Assembly: GCA_028751875.1 (NCBI GenBank)
Contig: CM054140.1
Location: 31,991,393 to 32,055,392 of the forward strand
DNA: 64,000 nt
Reading direction: 5' to 3'
Origin: Rapana venosa
Taxonomy: Eukaryota; Mollusca; Gastropoda; Neogastropoda; Muricidae
Shown one piece after another: positions 24,313 through 35,239 of the stretch. Position 1 is the first letter of the stretch; the number at the start of each line of letters is the position of its first letter. Under the pieces are notes generated by a model. The model saw only the letters and a list, made by a program, of their open reading frames with translations, made no database searches and had not been told where the DNA came from. The translations under genes were made by a program, and so were the position numbers.

Positions 24313-27300
24313 AACAACATAGCAAAACAAAATATATTTTAAAAACAACAACACGAACACGCCTTTATTCCCCATCCCAAACGAACACAAACTGAAAAGT
24401 TCTTAATGTTTACCCTGATCTTTTCAGTGTTTCTGTACATCATTTAGCTTACATTTGCTGCCCATAATGAGTGAGTTTATTTGTCTTAATTGAATGATGC
24501 ATTTTAGCTCACAGCAAACATGAGAGCTAGACAGTATTTGTTCTAGTCTGTTTTAGCTAAGAATTAAAATGGGATGAAAGTAAAGCAATTTATTTTACAG
24601 TGTATCTGATTTGTTGTGTTCTCCTTTGTTGAACAGTGATAAGGATTTTTTTGGGGGGAAGAAAGCTAATGCACTGATTTAAGTATTATTTTAGTGTTTG
24701 TTCCAGCTTGGGTGTGACATGAAGCAGCTATAAATTCAAATTTGTTTTATATATTTATGAATTAAACAAAACAATCGAGGAATGTGGGGGATATATGTGA
24801 TACTTGCAAAGTGTGATCGTGTTTTTGTATGTGTTCGTTTAAAAATAATCTCCCCTGTCTTTAGTGAATGATGTTTGGTCATCTCACCATATTTGTTATC
24901 TATATTGAATCAATTTGTTATTTTTCAGTTGAATTTAAAATAAACCATACCAAAGCCGTAGACTTGAAACCTCTTCATCGGTTGTTGTACAACAAAGCTG
25001 GAACTGTAAGTATGATTCATTGGTTTATTTACATGTATACTTTTTTTTTTTTAATTTAAAGAATAGGACCTTGACATTTGAACAAAATTGCTTGATCTTT
25101 GACAAAATAAATAAAATCATTGTTGGAACTGTATGATTTATTGGTTTACATTTATACTTTTTTTTTTTAACCCTAGTAGCGCTGAATATGCAGCAACAAG
25201 CCTCACTTCTATTGGCTGAATTAACATTGGCTAGCATTGTTTTGGAGCAGGGTGGGCTCAAACAACCCTTGATATTGATATATAAAACTGAATTAAATGT
25301 GTTAAGCTATATATCACTGGAAAGAACAGATAATATGCTTTTAAATGAGTTTAATTTTATAATAGTGTGTAGTGATTATGATTATGTAAAAAAAAATCAC
25401 CAAAAAAAAAAAAAAAAATCGTGTGCGCACTACTGATCACTGTTCCATCGTCAGGGCCCCGGATCGATTTTAACACGATAAGCAAAGTTCTTGCGGTGCA
25501 TAAATGTCATGATTAGGTAAACACTATTTCTTGACATTAGTTTTCAAAAAATGAGTTTGTATTGCTTTATCGGTCACCAAATACTCGGAAAAGTTCCGCG
25601 AAAGGATCGACGCCATCGTGACCGTCATGGTGGAATGTGCGAAGTGGTGGCTTTCTTTGACGAAAATACAAAGATCGCTTGATTTCATGTGATGCAAAGT
25701 ATTCAGCAGCATAGCGATTTGACTCAACAACAGTTATTTCGAAGCCTCCTTGTGTCAAAATAAAGTAAAACAATCTGTGACGTCGAAATCGCCAAGTAGC
25801 AAAGAAGTCCATCCAGCAAAACTAGCACCGCTCGATTCAGTCCGATCGCGATCGAATTTTACCAAGTTTTTCAAAAATATTCCACAATCCTTACCTCATC
25901 GTCTCTCTCATTGTTTATTTCAACCAAATCCAGCCTCTAAAACTCCTCCTCGCTGTCAATATTGTAAAAAAGCTCGAAAAATGCTTGAAGAAATTCTCGT
26001 GCAAACACTGGCCGCCATTTTTGTTGAAGACGATCTCGGCTGGTCCGGAAAAAAATAAAAATACACTCTTAACCAATCAGATTCTTCGTTGCTTGTGTGT
26101 GTCAAACGACCTTCACCCCTTTCTGCGGGCCAACAACGGCCTTACCATTCATTGGCTGACCTTTGAAAGCGAAAGTAAGCTTTCAACTATGATCACCCAC
26201 GTCATCCCGGAATATTCCGGGATCCGCCACACAGCTTAGACCCGCCTTTACCGGAATATTCCGGGAACCGCGCTACTAGGGTTAAGACCTTGACATTTGA
26301 ACAGAATTGCTTAGTCCTTGATAAAATACATTAACCCTAATAGCGCGGTTCCCGGAACATTCTGGGAACAACAGGTCTAAGCTATGTGGCGGATCCCAGA
26401 ATATTCCAGGATGACGTAGGTGATCGCAATTGAAGCTCACTTTTGCTTTCAAAGGTCAACCAATGAATGTTAAGGCTGTTGTAAGGCTGCAGAATGGGGT
26501 GAAGGTCGTTCAACACATATAAGCAACAAAGATTCTGATTGGGGGGGGGGGGGGTCTTCTTCAGACCAGCCAAGATTGTCTTCAAGAAAAATTGCAGCCA
26601 GTGTTTGTGCCAGAATTTCTTCAAGCGTTTTGCAAGCTTTTTTATAATGACAGCGAGGAGGAGTTTTAGAGGCTGAATTTCTTTAAATTAAAAAATGAGA
26701 GAGATATGAGGTAAGGATTGTGGAATATTTTTGGAAAACCTTGGTAAACATTTATCGTGATCTGACCAAATTGAGCAGCGCTAGTTTTGCTGGATGGACT
26801 TCTTCGCTACTCAGCGATTTTGACATCACAGATTGTTTTACTTTATTTTGACACAACGAGGCTTCAAAATAAATGTGGTCAAATTGATATGCTGCTGAGT
26901 ATTTTGCATCACATGAAATCAAGTCACCACTTCACACATTCCGCCATGACAGTCGCGAAAGCGTCGATCCTTTCGTGGATCTTTTCCGAGTATTTGACAA
27001 CCGATAAAGTGATTAACTCATTTTTTCAAAACTAATGTCAAGAGATAGTATTTACCAAATCGTGACATTTTTAGCACCACAAGAACATTACTTATTGTGT
27101 TAAAATTGATCCGGGGCCCTGACAGTTCAACAGTGATCGGTAGTGCACCCGCGATTAAAAAAAATTTTTTTTACATAATCATAAACACTACATGCTGCTA
27201 TAGAATTAAACTCATTTAAAAGCTTGTTATCTAATCTTTCCAGTGATTTATAGCTTTACACATTTAATTCAGTTTTACATATCAATATCAAGGGTTTTTT

Positions 27301-30300
27301 TAGCCCACCCTGCTTCAAAGCAACACTAGCCAATGTTAATTTTGCCAGAAAGCACTGAGCCCAGCATTAAATTATTGATGGAATACTCATTGACAGTTAA
27401 ATTAGGCAAGAGGTGAGTTAATATATGCTGTCCCATGTTCTGTTCATATGAATGGAAGGACCCTGTGCTGCTTTAGACAACAGCACATATTGTTAATAGC
27501 CTTTGAAGAACAAACATCTTCCTAGATAATTAGAATTAGCAATTGCTGATCATTGACTCAGAATCAGCCACAACTTGGTTTTTTTTCTGAAGATTATAAT
27601 TAACTTTTCTGTTTCAGAAAGTTGTCTATATTTCATTGAAATGTTTTTTGTTCGCAGAATTTGGAGGTGAAGAAGAACATCCGGCTGTTCAGTGGGTTCA
27701 CATTTATAAAAGGAGACAAAGAATACGAAAAACGAGTTACATCATTAACTAAGTAAGTGATTTGTTTTCTTTTCTGTTTGTGTGGATATTTGAGTGTAAT
27801 TTTGTGCATATCCCAGACCTGCCTACTTGCATGATGTTTCCTTATGTTTACTAAATATTGACAGCAGATACAGAATTATGTATTTGCTCGAAAAGAAAAG
27901 ATTAGGTAAGGAGACAAATTATCATTCACGCCAACATCCATATTGACTGTTTTCCTTCATGTCCATTTGTAAGCCTTCATTAGATGGCAAGCAAAAAATG
28001 ACTCATAAACCTAAAAGATGTTGATGGTTAATTTGGAAAACTTCAGTCAGAACATAATACAGAAGGGAAAATGAAGATTCTTGCCATATAGATTTTGTGA
28101 GAAAGAATTTTCATCAGGGGTTTTGTGTGTGTGGGTTTTTTCCCCCTTCCTTGATGTACACGTGAACTTTGGGATTCATAAGAGCAAGCTGAAACATAGC
28201 ACTAAAAACACTTGGCTCAGCGAAAGTTTTACTTCATTTTAGAGATGTTTTAGCATAAATGAGGCATAGCCTGATGAACAAGAACAACTAATTGTGGTAA
28301 ATACAGCAACGCCAGTGAAGAAAATGGTATGTGTAGTGTTTTTAGAAACTTTAAAACCATAGAAATATAGAAGTTTGAATTGTCCTATTTCATTTTGTGT
28401 GCCCTGGCCAAAATTTTCATTGTGACTGAAGTTGCAAGAGCATGGGTCTGTATCATCTGTTTGTTGCTGGCTTTGAGGGATGTTGAGTAACAAGGATACA
28501 TGCAGCTTTCTGCTTACAGGTTCACAGTAGCTGATCTAAAACACCTTTGCGAAGTGTTGGACATTGAGCGAAGTGGAACCAAACCAGCGATTGTTGAACG
28601 CATCATGAACTTCCTCATGAAACCCACAAGTTCTGGTCTCAAGGTCCCTGCAAAAAAGAAGAGTAAGCAAACTGGCTTTTATCTGTTGTACTGTGTGTGT
28701 CCAGCATACAAACTTTTTGTTTTTATTTTGTGAAGTTGTTTTCTTTTATAATCGGGCTTTGTTTATCTTACTTTGTCATTGTTTGCTTATATTTTTAGGT
28801 TATTTCCATCGAGACTTCTCTTTTTGTGTGTGTTGTTTTTTTTGAGGGGGGGGGGGGGGGGGTGCTTTTTGGGTTTTGTTTTGTTTTAGTTTAGGGGTTT
28901 TGTTGTTTTTTTTTTGGGGGGGGTTACATTTCTGTTACCACACATGTACCTGACACTGTGAGGGTCACAAGAAGAATGTGGAATTATGCTTATCTTACAG
29001 TATATGTACATGAACTACTTTATGCTTAAGAGAACTACTCGCCTCACCAACCCTGTTGGTAAACCCTTAGCCTTATCTGGCATTCCTTGGTGTTGATTGT
29101 CTCATCCCCAGCTGTAGTAAGTAGCACATCTAATGTGAGCAAAACATGCTGGAGTACAGACAAGACATGATCTATGAGAGCAAGAAAACTTTATTTCTCA
29201 CGGTAATCTCATTTTGTACACATGGTGGGTCCTTTTTTTTTTCCTCAGGAAAGTCAAAAGGAGGGGGTGATGCTGACAAGAAGGGTGCAAAGAGGAAAAG
29301 GGCACCCAAGAAAAAAGACACAAAATCCAAGTCCAGCAAAGAGAAAGACTTGTCAGACATTTCACTCTCTGATGACAACGAAGACTTGGAAGAGGATGAA
29401 GAGGAAGAAGAAAAAGAAAAGCCGAAGTCTCCATCAGAGGAAGAAGAAGAGGAGGAGGAAGAAGAAGAAGAGGAGGAGGAGGAGGTATGTCAATATATAT
29501 CAGTTTGCAAGAAAGAGAGACTGGGATGTGTGTCTATATATCTGCAGAGTATTTATAAACGCTTGTCTCCAGATAACCTGAACAGCTGCGGTGCATGTTG
29601 TAATTTATATTGGTAATTTTTAATGTTTTATCTGAAGAGTACAACACTTGAAGTTAAAATTAAATGCAATACAAGAAGTATGTTTTCAGCAGAATTGTTT
29701 CAAAGCTTTAGGTCGTCCTCAAACTTGTTTTCATCAATAAACAATTTGAACTTGGGGCTTTAAGAGCTAGAAATCAAATTTTCATTGAATTTGAAGAGGG
29801 GAGCTATTCCAATTTCTGTACATCTGTATCTTGCTTTTGGGCTTCACAGTTCCTAGATTATCCTTAGGCCGTTTTCTCTGTGAAGAGCATCCTATCTTTT
29901 GGGGGGGGGGGGGGTTATTAAGTGTTGTGCGAACTACCACTACTAAATATTAGACTTCAGGCATTGGGTTTCGTGTCTTCACAAAGATGTGTTGTCTTTT
30001 CAGCCTCCCAAGAAAAAGGCGAAAACAGAAAAGAAATCCCCAGCCAAAAAGGAGGCAGCAAAGAAGGAGACTCCCAAAGCAAAGAAACAAAACGGAAAGC
30101 AAGAGAAGACGGCCAAGGCAGAAAAGAAAGAGCCCAAGAAGAAAAAGAAAGGTAGTGTGTGGTTTGCTGGACATTGTGCGTCTTTTTTTCCCTCCTGCTG
30201 GTATACACTAAAGGACAAAGTTCATAGAGGAGCCTGGGATGATTCCCAATATCATTCTTGCTGTGTTGTGTAAGAAAATATTGGTGGGTGGGTGTTCCTC

Positions 30301-31425
30301 TTGACCTTGGTTGCTGACTTGAACAGGGTAGAAGGAGTGTAATAGTGGGCAGATAGTGTATTTAAATTAAATTTCTAATATAACTGAGGATTCCTGATTT
30401 CAACTGGTTGATGGAAAGCACATTGACTGTTACCAGTGCCCCCTTGGTGTAATTTTGCATAGGGACAGAGATTTTATGTCATCAAGCTTTTTTTTCACTT
30501 GTTCTATAAGGATGATCAGAACTTGTTTTTGTAATGTGAAAGGAAAGATAGTTAAGACGTTTGCCTGCCAACAAGTAAACAACCGTGAGGTTCTGGGTTC
30601 GATTCCCAGCCTTGCCCTTTCTTTCCAGTTTGGCCCAAAAATCGGACTGAATGTCAAAGTCCTTCGGATGAGACTATAAACCGAGGCCCAGTGTGCGAAA
30701 ACATGCAGAACATCTTGCGCACACGTTAAATCCTGTTCCGCTTTTCGAAAGAGTAGGCCATTGTGTGCCGGTGGGAACAGATGACAAAATTTATAAAAAC
30801 CGCATACACACGGGAACTGGATGTAAAACACATGAGTGCTTATTCCATTATCCTTGATATAAAATTTTTAAAATGTCATCTGAGCACTTTGATTTGTTGC
30901 TTTACAAGATTCAGTGCTATATTATAAGTTCCATACATTATTATTATTATTATGTTATTAAAGGAAGGCTTTTTGGTTTCAGCTTTGGATTCTGACGAAG
31001 AAAGCGATTCTGATGATGAACCCTTGGCACCAAAGAAAACTGAACCACCACCTGTAAGAAACAGTCTTTTCTCTTCCTCTCCACAGCTTTTTCACTTTTT
31101 CTTTCCATTGTGTTATTTCATCACCTCTCTCCCATGAAAGATCGTTCCAGCCTTAGGACATTTTATGCAGTATTTTTTTGAAAATGTTATGTATTAATTT
31201 TGTGGATTTTATTTAGACTTAATTGTTTATGTCTGGACTTTTTTCTTTTCTTATGAAAATAGGTAATTGTACATTGATTTTTGTAACCTTGTAGTCACAA
31301 CAAATTGCTCTGCATGGTATTCAGGTTGTTTTCCCAGGAAAAGACCAAGTCAGTGCAGTATAGTGCTACTTATTGGTGTTGCATTTTTTTTGTTTTGTGG
31401 TTAATTTTGATTAACCTTTTCCTTT

Positions 31426-31487
<62 letters not shown>

Positions 31488-34232
31488 AAAGAGTGCATTT
31501 TAAAACAAATGACATCTTCAATTTATTTTATTCACAGAATTCAGAACTGAAAGATGTCATCAAAAAGATTCTGGATGGTGCCAATTTGGAAGAGGTCACA
31601 ATGAAGACAGTAGTGAAACAGGTGAGTTTTGAATGGGATGCATGACAGTGTATTTCTGTGTAGTAGAAGTTCAGCATCAAATTAATTTTACTTGGGGGAA
31701 AAAAAGTAGGTCATGTTCATATTTTACGCTTGATTTCAATGCAACATACTGCTATGTTTGTGAATGACTAAGGACATCTCTCCCTGGAAGTATCCTAAAC
31801 TTTTCTGTGTGGATATAAGAAAGTCTTTTTAGGTCATATACTGTTGTCATACAGCTGCATTGCTGTGTGGGTCAGATAGAAACTTCTGATAGTTAGCATC
31901 TTGCCCATGGCAAGTCCATATTGTGCATGTTTTGAATAGTGACTTTCTTAACCCTAGTAGCGCTAAATAGACAGCAACACGCCTCACTTCTATTGGCTGA
32001 ATTAACATTGGCTAGCATTGTTTTGGAGCAGGGTGGGCTCAAACAACCCTTGATATTGATATATAAAACTGAATTAAATGTGTTAAGCTATAAATCACTG
32101 GAAAGAACAGATAATATGCTTTTAAATGAGTATAGTTTTATAATAGTGTGTTGTGTTTATGATTATGTAAAAAAAATCAAAAACAAAAAAATCGTGTGCG
32201 CACTACCGATCACTGTTCCACCGTCAGGGCCCCAGATCGATTTTAACACGATAAGCAAAGTTCTTGCGGTGCATAAATGTCATGATTAGGTAAACACTAT
32301 TTCTTGACATTAGTTTTCAAAAAATAAGGAGTTTGTATCGCTTTATCGGTCACCAAATACTCGGAAAAGTTCAGTGACAGGATCGACGCCATCGCGACCG
32401 TCATGGCGGAATGTGCGAAGTGGTGGCTTTCTATGACGAAAATACAAAGATCGCTTGATTTCATGTGATGCAAAGTATTCAGCAGCATAGCGATTTGACT
32501 CAACAACAGTTATTTCGAAGCCTCGTTGCGTCAAAATAAAGTAAAACAATCTGTGACGTCGAAATCGCCGAGTAGCGAAGAAGTCCATCCAGCAAAACTA
32601 GCACTGCTCGATTCAGTCCGATCGCGATCAATTTTTACCAAGTTTTTCAAAAATATTCCACAATCCTTACCTCATCGTCTCTCTCATTGTTTATTTCAAC
32701 CAAATCCAGCCTCTAAAACTCCTCCTCGCTGTCAATTTTGTAAAAAAGCTCGAAAAACGCTGAAGAAATTCTAGTGCAAACGCTGGCCGCCATTTTTGTT
32801 GAAGACGATCTCAGCTGGTCCGAAAAATATTTAAAATACACTCTTAACCAATCAGATTCTTCGTTGCTTGTGTGTCAAACGACCTTCACCCCTTTCTGCG
32901 GGCCTACAACGGCCTTAACATTCATTGGCTGACCTTTGAAAGCGAAAGTAAGCTTTCAACTATGATCACCCACGTCATCCCGGAATATTCCGGGATCCGC
33001 CACACAGGTTAGACCCGCCTTTACCGGAATATTCCGGGAACTGCGCCACTAGGGTTAACAAGCCCATGACTGTTCCCTTCCCTTTGGAAGCATCAGAAGT
33101 GTAAATGTAGTCGTCTGAGTTTAGTCCTGTTATCTCATTAATAATGAAATCTTGTGGTTTTTATCTTTAAGTCGTATTTTTGGTTGCTTTGCTTCTACTG
33201 TAACAGCTTTGATTTGTTGCTTTACAAGATTCAGCGCTATATAAATTCTATATATTATTATTATTATTTGGTTACAGTGACATGTGTCCTGATAGTGGTC
33301 TTTGATGGAATATGTTCTGTGTAAAAGCTGGTGGGTAGGTTGATGTCCCTAGAGCTGGTCTTCAGTCATTTGGTAATGACTAATACAGCCTTCATAGTCA
33401 TCTGAGATCTGAATGGTAGGGTTGATATTTAGGGCCTATTGTTGGATAAAGGGCCACGAAAACTGTAGACAACTCTTGATTTTGGTCTTCTTCCTCAGCT
33501 AGAGTTGTGAGGTTCACAAATTGTGAGAGCTTTGTGTAAGCAACTGTTATTGCCCATCACCAAGGGAGCTGCATTCCTACTATGGGGATATTTTTTTATA
33601 TGAAGTCAGTTTGATTTAGCTTACAGGGGAAAAAAAAAAGCTGGTGTACTGAATAAGATCACAATACATTTGATTGTGCACACACACAAAATATTGATTT
33701 CAGTCATGCTGATGTGATCACCGTTGTGTAACAAAACAAGAGTTGTTCTCTGAATTAGTAGTTGTTTTATATACTAAGCAAGTTGTAATGAAATGTCGGT
33801 GTCCTTAGTTGGTTTTTCTGTTAACAGGTGTATGAGAAGTACCCCAGCTTTGACTTGACAGACCGGAAAGATTTCATCAAAACAACAGTGAGAGAGGTAT
33901 GTTAGTAGGTCATCCTACCACCCCTAACTTGTGGTGACAATACTTTAACTTTTTTTTGGTTCTCTTGAACTTTCTCTGTGGAAGAAGGAAGGGGGAGAGT
34001 GAGGTGGGGAGGGTTTTTTTGGCATTGGCTGGCTAAACATGACCTTTTGATTTCGCAATTGCCTCCGCATGTGCTTCCCCCCCCCCAAAAAAAAAAACAC
34101 CACCACACACACACACACACCAAAAAACACATGCACACAAACTTCCCCCACTTCACCAGTGCTGATTAAGTCTTCACTGCAGGAGTCTGGCAGTTGTCTC
34201 TTCCAGTATTGAATCGTCTTATACCATTTCCC

Positions 34233-34265
<33 letters not shown>

Positions 34266-35189
34266 GGGGAGGGGATAGCCTAGTGGTTAGAACATAGCAC
34301 TCGCAATCTGATGACCCAGGTTTGATTCATGTTCAAGGGGATATTTTTCCCTGGAGTTAACATCAGTGCAGACTCCACTCTCACAAGTCCTTCGGATGAG
34401 ACTATAAACCAAGGTCCCATGTGCAACAGAACATCTTGTGCACTCATTAAATCCTGTTCCGCTTTTTGTAAGAGTAGGCCATTGTGTGGCAGTGGGAACA
34501 GATGACAAAAATTTACAAAACCACATACAGGGACTGGATGTATAAGTGCTTATTCCATTATCCTCAATATAAAAGAATAGTTTGTCACACACATAGACAC
34601 AGATGGTAAATTTTCTGAAAGCATCACTCCTTCATGAAAGTTTAGCTCAACAAAGGAAACAAACCCATAGTTAAACTACCAGGTAAAAGATGATAAGAAT
34701 ACAAGAATAATAATAATAATGTATGCAATTTATATAGCGCTGAATCTTGTATAGCAACAAATCAAAGCGCTTACAGGAGCAAGAAAGAGTGCAAATTCTA
34801 TTTTTGCTATCAAAATATTACTTTTGGGTAGTCCAAATTCTATTTTTCATTTACTGGGGTAGGCAGGTCTTGTAAAAATGTGGTTTTTTGATAAATTTGT
34901 TTGACTGGAAAATGATGGTACAACAGCAACATAGATGAGAATCTGTATTCACATTTTTTTCTGCTGGGAATAGTGAATGGTAAAAAGTTGAAGCATGTGC
35001 TAACAAGAATTGTATGACAGGTTAGCGTATGCTTCATTCTGTATAAGATTTCTCTACCTTAACAAACTGCTGAGTGCAATTGCAGCCTATATGCATGGGA
35101 ATAAAATTCTTATATACCACTTGCTATGTTCATGTCCCTGTGACTCAGGAATTACTATATGAATAATCCTGTTATTCTGCCCAATGACA

Positions 35190-35239
<50 letters not shown>

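Noticed and set aside
25750..26058. 102-codon plus-strand frame in PB1-A with a CQYCKKA Cys motif as a piggyBac C-terminal domain
   Set aside because: It lies on the opposite strand to the ETNRYA-like block and has only one CxxC. The copy C version is truncated.
29146..29616. 156-codon single frame as an independent Glu-rich protein
   Set aside because: Only 29249-29484 is exon (DEK exon 7); the ends run through the acceptor and donor into introns.
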